Shown: one piece after another, positions 7,061-14,145 of the stretch
Layout of the letters: each line of letters opens with the position of its first letter
How positions within the stretch are numbered: position 1 is the stretch's first letter
DNA from: JAJPJX01 sp964568355
GTDB lineage: Bacteria > Acidobacteriota > Terriglobia > Bryobacterales > Bryobacteraceae
NCBI GenBank assembly: GCA_964568355.1
Contig: CAZMRK010000368.1
Span: 1 to 19,839, forward strand
Direction: 5' to 3'
Length of the DNA stretch: 19,839 bases
The notes under the pieces: model-generated
What the model was told of the DNA's origin: nothing
What the model saw: only the letters and a program-made list of their open reading frames with translations
Databases searched by the model: none
Position numbers and translations under genes: made by a program

Positions 7061-7630
7061 TCATTTCCTGTCGACCTGAGTAATGGCGCACCCGATCGAT
7101 CGCGTGAACGCGACCGGCGGCGGATTGCCTGCCAACACGGCATCCAGTGCGTTGCGCAGGTCGTGGACCGTCGCCTGCGGGCGCTGCGAGCCGAAATCTT
7201 CCACGCGATTGTCGATTCGCCCGCGGTAGAGCACCTTGCCGTCAGGCGAAAGCACCACTGCCTGGGGTGTGACTGTGGCGCCGGCCAAACGGACCAGGAC
7301 CTGGTGCGGATCGATGAGCAATGGAAATTCAAAATGATAGTCGCGGGCGTACTGTGCCACGACCGAAGCCGGAACACGGGTGTCCGCCTGCACGGCATAG
7401 GTGCGTACTCCCCTCGCCGCGTAGGCTTTCGCGATGCGGTTCATTTCGGGAACGTAGCTGTTGCCCACCGGGCAGTCGTTGGTGACGAAAAAGAGCAGGA
7501 CTGCCTTCTGACCGCTCCATTCCGAAGGCGTATGCGCATATCCCCGCGTGTCGCGCAACTGGAATTGCGCGGCTGTGGCGGAGAGCGTCAGCCCGATCCC
7601 GAGAGCCAGTTTCAGAAAAGTACGTTGCAT
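7061..7630 (-). CDS. Secreted redoxin (AhpC/TSA-TlpA type)
   Basis: The 189-residue thioredoxin-fold protein has an N-terminal signal peptide (MQRTFLKLALGIGLTLSATA). The core shows VLLFFVTNDCPVGNSYVPEM, with one active-site cysteine (C53) where thioredoxins have CxxC, then a cis-proline turn VTPQAVVLSPDGKVLYRGRI (P122), and a tail SIGCAI with a second cysteine (C181). The resolving cysteine of a CxxC pair is missing, so C53 may pair with C181 or act as a peroxidatic cysteine. It is the first gene of a two-gene unit with the copper monooxygenase 7 bp downstream, so a redox or copper-maturation role for that partner is inferred. The ATG at 7630 follows GGAGACAAGGG. The 222 bp upstream (7631-7852) are shared with the divergent esterase, and I saw no convincing promoter there. 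Confidence 0.9.
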   Translation of the reverse strand: MQRTFLKLALGIGLTLSATAAQFQLRDTRGYAHTPSEWSGQKAVLLFFVTNDCPVGNSYVPEMNRIAKAYAARGVRTYAVQADTRVPASVVAQYARDYHFEFPLLIDPHQVLVRLAGATVTPQAVVLSPDGKVLYRGRIDNRVEDFGSQRPQATVHDLRNALDAVLAGNPPPVAFTRSIGCAITQVDRK

Positions 7631-7852
7631 CCCTTGTCTCCAGGATAAAGCCGTCTTGGGGCTCGCACTATCCAGATTTTGTCGGCGCTGTGTAAGGAAT
7701 TGTCGTCTTCAGCGGCGAGTTTGCAGCTCAAGGCGCTATCCACTCGTGCGACAAAACTTTACGCCCCCGCGACATATCCTGCACGAGCCAATCGCTTCCG
7801 CGCCCGATGCTGAAGGTAGCCCGTAGGGCCTACGAAAACTTGGAGATTCCTG

Positions 7853-9487
7853 ATGAGAGTATGTCTGTTCCTTTCCTTGATTGCATGTCAGGCCGCGCTG
7901 CTGAAGGCGCAGGACAGCCCTAAGCCGGTCGTCGAGTTTGTTTGGAGTGAGCGCGGATTTATACGTGGCCAGACTGATGGCCAGATCGATCGGTTTCTCG
8001 GTATCCCCTATGCGGCTCCTCCGGTCGGAGATCTGCGCTGGAAGGCGCCGGCGCCGCCTCAACCATGGATCGGCATCCGCAACGCGACCGTACCGGGAAG
8101 TGCATGCACGCAGTCCACGGTTGCAAAAGGCGGCCAGACCATTGTCGGCAGTGAAGACTGCCTCTATCTGAATGTCTACCGGCCGGCGAGCGTGCGCCCG
8201 CGGCAATTGCTACCCGTGCTGGTCTTCATTCACGGTGGCCTCAATCACCGGGGATCGGGAAACGACTATGATCCCAGCACCATGGTCGCCAAGGCGGGCA
8301 TCGTCGTCGTCACCATCAACTATCGCCTCAATGCCTTCGGGTTCCTCGCGCTTCCCTCTCTCGATCGCGAGGCGGGCGGACCTTCTTCCGGAAACTTCGG
8401 CTTCCTCGATCAGCAGGCTGCCATGCGCTGGGTTCACGAGAACATTCTTGGATTTGGCGGTAACCCCGCCAACGTTACCGTGCAAGGCGAGTCTTCCGGA
8501 GCCATTGATTTGTGCGCTCATCTTACCTCTCCCAAGGTTGCCGGACTGTTTAATAAGGTCATCCTGGAGAGCATGTACTGTCCCGCGGCGCCGCACGACG
8601 AAGCTTTGGCGACCAGTGCTCCCGTCGCGGTTGCTGCGGGATGCGCGGATCCGCAAAATGCCGCGGACTGCCTGCGTGCCAAAACGGCGGCGGATGTGCT
8701 CCAGGCAGCGTTGCCGTTGAACCCGATTGTGGGCGGCGAAACCGCCATACCGGGAAAAGGAGCCGGCTTCAATGCCAGCCCGAATTTCGGTAACGATATC
8801 CTGCCGCAAAAACCCTCGGATGCCCTGGCTTCCGGACAATGGAACTGGTCCAACATCCTGGTCGGGTCGAATCATGACGAAGCCGCCCTTTTTGTGGCGC
8901 CCGCGATGATCGGAAAGGTGAAACTGCCCCTGGGCGAGCAGGCTTATCAACAGGTGGTCGCGAGCCAGTTCGGTTCCTTCGCTCCGGCTGTTCTGAAGGA
9001 ATACAATCTCGATCAGTATCGGAACCCGTTCATCGCGTACGCCGACGAGGTCACGGACAGTTCGCCGCTTGGCTGCGCCCTCACCCCGTTGACCCAGACA
9101 TTTTCCACTTCGGCCCAAACCTACCGGTACGAGTTCAACGACGCGTCGGCGCCTATGCCGGGAGGTGGCGCAGCAGGTCTGCCGGCGAGCCTGTCCCTGG
9201 GCGCCTATCACGGGAGTGAATTGCAGTATCTCTTCCGGATGACCCGGTTGCCCGGCCCGCAAACACCGGCACAGCAACAGCTATCGGACCAGATGATCCA
9301 ATACTGGGGCAATTTTGTGAAAACCGGAAATCCGAACGGACCGGGGCTGGTCGAGTGGCCGCACTATGATCCCTACACCCATCAGATCCTCTCGCTCCGG
9401 CCGGAGGGGAATGCCGTCATCAACAACTTCGATACCGATCATCACTGCGCATTCTGGGCCACCGCTCCAGGACCACCCTTCAACTAG
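7853..9487 (+). CDS. Secreted carboxylesterase, type B
   Basis: This 544-residue alpha/beta hydrolase belongs to the carboxylesterase type B family (PnbA/cholinesterase-like) and hydrolyses carboxylic esters. It has a signal peptide (MRVCLFLSLIACQAALLKAQ). The family landmarks are all present: RFLGIPYAAPPVGDLRWKAP, SEDCLYLNVYRP, the oxyanion-hole region FIHGGLNHRGSG, the nucleophile S214 in VQGESSGA, the acid E343 in VGSNHDEAALF, and the histidine H453 in AYHGSELQYLF. The catalytic triad is complete. The ATG at 7853 sits 7 nt after GGAG. It is divergent from the redoxin gene and convergent with the sensor-kinase gene. A short imperfect hairpin (7816-7833) lies in its leader. The natural substrate cannot be read from sequence. 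Confidence 0.95.
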   Translation: MRVCLFLSLIACQAALLKAQDSPKPVVEFVWSERGFIRGQTDGQIDRFLGIPYAAPPVGDLRWKAPAPPQPWIGIRNATVPGSACTQSTVAKGGQTIVGSEDCLYLNVYRPASVRPRQLLPVLVFIHGGLNHRGSGNDYDPSTMVAKAGIVVVTINYRLNAFGFLALPSLDREAGGPSSGNFGFLDQQAAMRWVHENILGFGGNPANVTVQGESSGAIDLCAHLTSPKVAGLFNKVILESMYCPAAPHDEALATSAPVAVAAGCADPQNAADCLRAKTAADVLQAALPLNPIVGGETAIPGKGAGFNASPNFGNDILPQKPSDALASGQWNWSNILVGSNHDEAALFVAPAMIGKVKLPLGEQAYQQVVASQFGSFAPAVLKEYNLDQYRNPFIAYADEVTDSSPLGCALTPLTQTFSTSAQTYRYEFNDASAPMPGGGAAGLPASLSLGAYHGSELQYLFRMTRLPGPQTPAQQQLSDQMIQYWGNFVKTGNPNGPGLVEWPHYDPYTHQILSLRPEGNAVINNFDTDHHCAFWATAPGPPFN

Positions 9488-9521
9488 ACTCCTTGAAGGC
9501 CAACATTTGATGCAAATGTGC

Positions 9522-9586
9522 AAACCGGGGACTGGCATGAATTTCGCCGTATTTGCGAAATTCGTTGCCTGTACCCGGTTTGCCCC
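9522..9586. repeat. Palindromic dispersed repeat, copy A
   Basis: This 65-bp element is an imperfect palindrome. Its left arm (9522-9547, AAACCGGGGACTGGCA then TGAATTTCGC) pairs with a right arm (9555-9581) around a 7-nt loop. It is about 91% identical (60 of 66 aligned positions) to 19708-19773 in the same orientation. It lies in the 130-bp gap between the convergent esterase and sensor-kinase genes, where a strong hairpin could also end transcription from both sides. The form resembles REP/MITE-like elements mobilised by RAYT-type transposases; no such gene is in the window. Confidence 0.85.
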
Positions 9587-9617
9587 CCGCCAGAGTACCG
9601 GGCCGAAGACGCCTGCT

Positions 9618-11003
9618 TCACAAGGCCGTGGAGCGGGCGCTCTCGTTCATCGGCCGTTGCTCGGAGACTGTCGGCAAAGTGATTCGCAATTCCAGGCCGC
9701 CTGCCTCTCGATTTGCCGCGCGAACCGAGCCGCCATGCAGCGTCACAATCTGATGCGTAATCGCCAGTCCCAGACCCGCACCGCCGCTGCGGCGGTCTCG
9801 TGCCTCCTCCACCCGGTAGAACGGTTCGAAGATGTGCTCCAGCGCTTCGGCCGGAGCGCCTGGTCCGTGATCCTCCACAACAATCGTCGCCGTGTCGCCG
9901 CTATGGACCAGCCGGATCAGGACCTCCGTATTCGGACTGGTGTATTTCACGGCATTGCGCACGACATTCTCCACCGCGCTCCGAATGAGGTCGCGCGCCC
10001 CCGAGATGGAACACGCATCACACCCCGCCAGTTGTACCCCGCGATTCAGGCTGACCGCTTCGAAATCGGCATCGGAGGCGATCTCTTTGATCAGTGCGCT
10101 TAGGTCAAACGTTTCCATGGGAGGCGGGTGGTCCATGCTTTCGAGGCGCGAGAGTGTCAGCAGTTGGCTGATCAGCGCATTCAGCCGCTCTACCTCGCGT
10201 TCCATGCGGGCGAGCGACATCTGCTGTCCACCCTGCTTCTCCCGGCGAACCAGTCCGAGCGCCAGGCTCAGACGGGTGATCGGCGAGCGCAACTCGTGCG
10301 ATACATCCGCGATCAGCCGCTGCTGCGCCTTCATCAACGTTTCGATCCGCGAGGCCATCCGGTTGAAATCGCACGCCAGTCCGCCGATCTCGTCCTTGCG
10401 CTTGAGTACACCCGGCAGCGTGATGCGCGCGGTCAGGTCGCCGCGGGAAAATCGCGAAGTCCATTCGCGAAGGTGAACCACCGGTGCCGTGACGTACCGG
10501 GCCAGCAGATAACAGAGCAGAGCGCCGGTGACGGCGAGAGACACCAGAAAGGTTCGCGACCAGAATCCGCTGCCGTCGCGTGGCGGAACCGTGGTGACAA
10601 AGACATAGGAGCGGCCGCTGCCTCCACGCAGCCGGATCACTGCCAGCCGCTCGCGGACGCGGAGCGTCAATTGACCTTCGGGATATGCCGTCAGATCGCC
10701 GGGATTCCCCATTCCGGCTTCGCTTCCGCTGACCTCGCGGTTCAACGCATCGAACAGATGTCCCTTCAGTCCTGTGTCCTGCGCCAGGGTGCCCAGGTAC
10801 CGAGCCAGTTCGGGCTGCCCTCCGCGTTCGTACGTCTCGACTGCGATGCGCCCGGACGAAACAATAGCCCCTCTGCCTACGCGAGGCCAGGTGAACGGGA
10901 GTTGATCGGGGTTCGAAAGCAGATATCCGATGACGATTGCGCAAGTCAGAATGGCGTGTGCCGCACAGAACCAGAGAAACATCCTCAGGAATAAACTCTT
11001 CAT
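9618..11003 (-). CDS. Sensor histidine kinase (CpxA-like architecture)
   Basis: This 461-residue inner-membrane sensor kinase has a first membrane segment (about 8-30), a periplasmic region to about residue 150, and a second segment (about 155-175, TFLVSLAVTGALLCYLLARY). After these come a HAMP domain (about 175-230), a dimerisation/phosphoacceptor domain with H236 in DVSHELRSPITRL, and a HATPase_c domain with N-box ENVVRNAVKYT, DHGPGAP and GGAGLGLAI. All catalytic boxes are intact. The ATG overlaps the stop of the response regulator (ATGA, 11000-11003), so the pair is co-translated and should work together. The layout is CpxA/EnvZ-like, but the periplasmic region is not diagnostic and the signal is unknown. 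Confidence 0.96.
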   Translation of the reverse strand: MKSLFLRMFLWFCAAHAILTCAIVIGYLLSNPDQLPFTWPRVGRGAIVSSGRIAVETYERGGQPELARYLGTLAQDTGLKGHLFDALNREVSGSEAGMGNPGDLTAYPEGQLTLRVRERLAVIRLRGGSGRSYVFVTTVPPRDGSGFWSRTFLVSLAVTGALLCYLLARYVTAPVVHLREWTSRFSRGDLTARITLPGVLKRKDEIGGLACDFNRMASRIETLMKAQQRLIADVSHELRSPITRLSLALGLVRREKQGGQQMSLARMEREVERLNALISQLLTLSRLESMDHPPPMETFDLSALIKEIASDADFEAVSLNRGVQLAGCDACSISGARDLIRSAVENVVRNAVKYTSPNTEVLIRLVHSGDTATIVVEDHGPGAPAEALEHIFEPFYRVEEARDRRSGGAGLGLAITHQIVTLHGGSVRAANREAGGLELRITLPTVSEQRPMNESARSTAL

Positions 11004-11722
11004 GCGTCCTGCGTGTGGGATTCGGGAACGGGATAGACGTACCCTGCGTTGCGTACGGCGCGGATCCGGTCTAGTCCCCCGGGCTGCGGCCCCAGCTTCT
11101 TCCGGAGGCTGCTCACATGGTTGTCGATGCTGCGGTCAAATACCGAAAACTCGCGGTCCAGCACCTCGCGAAAAAGCTCCTCCCGGCTGATCACGCGTCC
11201 CGCCGATCGCAAAAACGTGCGCAGCAGATCGAACTCCGTCGCGGTCAAGTCCACGATTGCGCCTCCGCGCCTCACCGTGCGGGCTCGGGTGTCCAGGACC
11301 ACATCTGCCAGCGTCAGCACGTCGCCGGTTCCCTCCGGACGCAGCGCCGTGGGCGCGGTGCGTCGCAGAATCGCCCGTACTCTCGCAATCAGTTCCTGTG
11401 GATCGAACGGCTTGGGCAGGTAGTCGTCTGCGCCGCCCTGTAGGCCAACCACGCGATCAACCGCGTCTCCGCGAGCCGTCAGCATCAGGACCGGCACCTG
11501 GGAAGCAGCCCGCAGGCGGCGCAGCACCTCGAATCCATTGACCCGCGGCAGCATGACGTCCAGGATGACCAGCAGGCAGTTGCCCTGGAGTGCTCGTTTC
11601 AGTCCGGAATCACCGTCGTGGCGCACCTCAATCGTGAAGCCCTCCGGCTCCAGATACTCGCCCAGCATTTCAGTCATCTCGACGTCGTCGTCGATGACCA
11701 GGATGGTTGCACGATCCGTCAC
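11000..11722 (-). CDS. OmpR/CpxR-type response regulator
   Basis: This 240-residue cytoplasmic DNA-binding regulator has a receiver domain (about 7-118) with the acidic pair in VIDDDVEM, the phosphoacceptor D55 in LVILDVMLP, the switch threonine near LTARGD (T82), and K104 in LPKPFDP. A winged-helix Trans_reg_C domain follows (about 135-232), with LTATEFDLLRTFL, DRSIDNHVSSLRKKLG and IRAVRNAGYVY. Every phosphorelay residue is present. The start is GTG at 11722 with only a weak ribosome site. A -35-like TTGACA lies about 100 bp upstream. It heads a two-gene unit with the kinase and is divergent from the chitinase-like gene. That neighbour is a candidate target, but no operator repeat was recognised. 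Confidence 0.96.
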   Translation of the reverse strand: MTDRATILVIDDDVEMTEMLGEYLEPEGFTIEVRHDGDSGLKRALQGNCLLVILDVMLPRVNGFEVLRRLRAASQVPVLMLTARGDAVDRVVGLQGGADDYLPKPFDPQELIARVRAILRRTAPTALRPEGTGDVLTLADVVLDTRARTVRRGGAIVDLTATEFDLLRTFLRSAGRVISREELFREVLDREFSVFDRSIDNHVSSLRKKLGPQPGGLDRIRAVRNAGYVYPVPESHTQDA

Positions 11723-11797
11723 GTTCCGCTAAACTGCCTCAATCTTCCCATCCGCTTCGGCCCTGCCGCAACTGCGGCGGCCACTGACGGCGGTTCC

Positions 11798-11826
11798 ATA
11801 GCTCTATCATCCGGCGAACTTGTCAA
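11798..11826 (-). promoter_or_regulatory. Possible promoter of the two-component unit
   Basis: On the minus strand a perfect -35 hexamer TTGACA (11826-11821) is followed after 17 nt by AGCTAT (11803-11798), a poor -10 match. The position, about 75-100 bp before the regulator GTG, is right. The weak -10 keeps this a low-confidence call, and an activator-dependent promoter is possible. Confidence 0.3.
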
Positions 11827-11933
11827 ACCAAGGTACGGAAATGTCATGCGAGCGTAAAGTATTGTCGGCATCTGCCTTGAGCGTCGTTCTCTCCGCTTCG
11901 AGCACGTTGCTAAAATGAGGACGCCCGATCGCT

Positions 11934-14096
11934 ATGACTTCTTGGCTCAGCGCAAATGATTCGCCTGCACGCAAGCCGGAGATACGGAGCAAGTCGATCT
12001 GTCTGCTCTCTTTCCTTGTTCTGGGATGGAACGCCCTGGGATGGAACGCCGCGTACGCGCAGGGTACCGTACCCACCTTCCCCTACGCCGTCGGACCAGG
12101 CTCGTACACCCTCGCCGGCCGGGACCCCGCACAAGGCGGCACCACCACCATCCCCACCGTGCTCGTACCGCTCACCCTCTCTTTTGAAGCCACAAAAAGC
12201 GCCGGCAAGCCCTTCGTGATGGACGCGGTACCAGACGTGCCGAATGTGTTACGCTCGCCGGTTTTCACCCGATTCGCCTTTTCTTCCGGCACCACGCAAT
12301 ACGTCGACGCCATGCTGCGCGCCACCTTCCCCAAGGCCGACGCTTGGCATACGATGCTCGGTCAGCCTGAGGTGAAGCCCCTCCGGATCGCAGTTCCTGT
12401 GGGCTACGGCTATATCCTCCGCTCGAAGAAAAGCGGCCGCTCCTTCGCCGTCGTCGATGTCGAGTTTCTGCAAAAGGAGCTCTTCCGCCAGCTTCCCCGG
12501 CAGGACGGCAAGCTGGTCATCGCCATCACGCGCAACACCACCTACTATGCCGATGGAGACGCCACCATCTGCTGCTCCTGGGGAACTCACGGCGTCGATT
12601 CCTCCACGCAGAACTCGTTCGTGCTCGCCTCCTATCTGCACGAACCGCCTGCCGTCGTCGAAGATCAGGACGTACAGCCGCTCACCCAGCAACTGGCGCA
12701 ATTTGTCAAAGATCCTTTGCACGACCCTCTCCTCCACGGCCGCAACGTCAAGATGCCGGGAAATACCTTCCCCGCGTGGATGCGCCCCGCCTCCATGCGT
12801 CCGGGCGACCAGGGTAGTTGCGGCGGTACCGGCGCAGCCTCCACATACTTCCTTCTGGAGCCGACGAATACAAACCCCAAGAACAACATTCCGGCATCGA
12901 AGGCCTTTCCGGCCCAACTCGCCGGAGTTACCTATCACTTACAAAACGTTGCGCTGCTGCCCTGGTATCTCGGAGCCGCCGAAGGGCTCGGCAGCGCTTA
13001 TAGCTTCCCCGACGCCCAGGTGCTCTCGGAGGCGGCGAAACCATGTCCCGCCCGTGGGAGACGTCCCGGTGGAGCATCTGCACCTCCCCGGCCCACCGTC
13101 GCGCCCGTTCCGCTGAGCGGCCCGTCGAATGGCCACCAGCTCATCGGCTATTGGGCCGGCTACGGCGGCCCGGGCTCCACCATCCCCTTACGCGAAGTCT
13201 CGCCGCAATGGGACGTCATCCTCATTGCCTTTTCTACGCCGGACAAAAATGCTCCTGAAGGAACCATGCAGTTCCACACCCCCGCCGGCCTGGACACCGG
13301 TCAGTTCAAATCCGATATCGCCTACCTGAAGAGCCGGGGCAAGAAGGTCATGATCTCCCTCGGCGGAGGAGGCCAGCACTTCACGCTCGCCGACCCCAAA
13401 CGCGTTCCGAACTTCGTCTCCTCGGTGACCCGCATCGTGACCGACTACGGCTTCGATGGAATCGATGTCGATTTCGAAAGTCCCTCCCTCTCCATCGCTC
13501 CCGGCGACACGGATTTCCGGCATCCGACCACGCCGTCCATCGTGAACCTGATCTCCGCCCTGCGCCAGTTGCACGACCACTTCGGCCCCGGCTTCATGAT
13601 CAGCCTGGTTCCCGAAGGTACGCAGATTCCCGCCGGTTATCCGAGCTATGGCGGACAGTTCGGCTCCTATCTGCCGATCACGTACGCCTTGCGCGACATC
13701 CTGTCTTTCATCGATGTGCAGGATTACAATACGCCGCCGCTCGAGGGTCTCGATGGAGAGATCTATCAGGCCGGTTCGGTCGACTATCACGCCGCCATGA
13801 CCGAACTCCTGCTGCACGGCTTCGCCGTCGGAGGAAATCCAAAGCAACTCTTTCCGCCCATGCCGGCCAACAAGATCGCCGTCGGCTTTCTGACCGGAGA
13901 CACCACGCCGGAGATCGTGAGCCAGGCGATGGATTACCTCATCACCGGCAAAGCGCCCGCGGGCACCCGCTACAAGCTGCGCAAGCCCACCGGCTACCCA
14001 GGAATGATCGGAGCCATGTTCTGGACCATAGACGCCGATCGCCGAGGCGACTACACCTTCTCCAACAAAATCGGCCCCCAGCTCCACCGCTACTAA
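11934..14096 (+). CDS. Secreted two-domain protein with C-terminal GH18 chitinase-like domain
   Basis: This 720-residue exported protein has a signal peptide ending AAYA|QG (cleavage near 42/43). An uncharacterised domain (about 43-370) includes GTTQYVDAMLRATF, TICCSWGTHG (C213, C214) and VTYHLQNVALLPWYLG. A Pro/Ala-rich linker (about 372-395) follows, then a glycoside hydrolase family 18 barrel (about 400-720). The barrel starts HQLIGYWAGYGG, has KVMISLGGGG, and carries the catalytic DxxDxDxE motif as DGIDVDFE with acid E515. VQDYN and MFWTIDAD follow at the expected places. Chitin or related GlcNAc-polymer hydrolysis outside the cell is expected. The N-terminal domain resembles, from memory, acidobacterial secreted proteins with an HExxEW motif, here replaced by QQLAQF (252-257). 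A GAGGA lies 12 nt before the ATG. Confidence 0.92.
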   Translation: MTSWLSANDSPARKPEIRSKSICLLSFLVLGWNALGWNAAYAQGTVPTFPYAVGPGSYTLAGRDPAQGGTTTIPTVLVPLTLSFEATKSAGKPFVMDAVPDVPNVLRSPVFTRFAFSSGTTQYVDAMLRATFPKADAWHTMLGQPEVKPLRIAVPVGYGYILRSKKSGRSFAVVDVEFLQKELFRQLPRQDGKLVIAITRNTTYYADGDATICCSWGTHGVDSSTQNSFVLASYLHEPPAVVEDQDVQPLTQQLAQFVKDPLHDPLLHGRNVKMPGNTFPAWMRPASMRPGDQGSCGGTGAASTYFLLEPTNTNPKNNIPASKAFPAQLAGVTYHLQNVALLPWYLGAAEGLGSAYSFPDAQVLSEAAKPCPARGRRPGGASAPPRPTVAPVPLSGPSNGHQLIGYWAGYGGPGSTIPLREVSPQWDVILIAFSTPDKNAPEGTMQFHTPAGLDTGQFKSDIAYLKSRGKKVMISLGGGGQHFTLADPKRVPNFVSSVTRIVTDYGFDGIDVDFESPSLSIAPGDTDFRHPTTPSIVNLISALRQLHDHFGPGFMISLVPEGTQIPAGYPSYGGQFGSYLPITYALRDILSFIDVQDYNTPPLEGLDGEIYQAGSVDYHAAMTELLLHGFAVGGNPKQLFPPMPANKIAVGFLTGDTTPEIVSQAMDYLITGKAPAGTRYKLRKPTGYPGMIGAMFWTIDADRRGDYTFSNKIGPQLHRY
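12022..12051 (+). repeat. Exact 15-bp tandem duplication inside the signal-peptide region
   Basis: CTGGGATGGAACGCC occurs twice in direct succession (12022-12036 and 12037-12051). It encodes LGWNALGWNA at residues 30-39 of the chitinase-like protein, next to the predicted cleavage site. Being exactly five codons, it keeps frame. It looks like a recent slippage duplication. Confidence 0.85.
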
Positions 14097-14106
14097 CTCT
14101 CGTAGC

Positions 14107-14145
14107 GCACGCTTCAGCGTGCCGCGTCGAGACTCTTCTCGACGC
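14107..14145. terminator. Double hairpin between convergent genes, overlapping the ankyrin gene end
   Basis: Two adjacent perfect hairpins occur here. GCACGCT-TC-AGCGTGC spans 14107-14122, and a 9-bp stem GCGTCGAGA-CTCT-TCTCGACGC spans 14124-14145. The convergent chitinase-like gene stops at 14096 and the ankyrin gene stops at 14114, inside the first loop. The pair could terminate transcription from both sides, although there is no T-run. It may instead be a dispersed repeat that was captured and supplied the last ankyrin codons (VEKSLDAAR). Confidence 0.55.

Noticed and set aside
7054..7398. Upstream extension of the copper monooxygenase to 590 residues
   Set aside because: The extra residues are a shadow of the redoxin reading frame and would remove the signal peptide from the N-terminus.
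7816..7833. Hairpin GTAGCCC...GGGCCTAC in the esterase leader as a riboswitch or operator
   Set aside because: The pairing is short and needs a bulge, no known riboswitch pattern is visible, and there is no second copy in the window.
9488..9617. CRISPR-like interpretation of the repeat near 9522
   Set aside because: There is only one copy here and one 10 kb away, with no regular spacing or spacers. It is a dispersed palindrome.
13188..14087. Minus-strand open frame opposite the GH18 domain
   Set aside because: It has no motif, while the plus-strand frame has the GH18 catalytic signature and a signal peptide.
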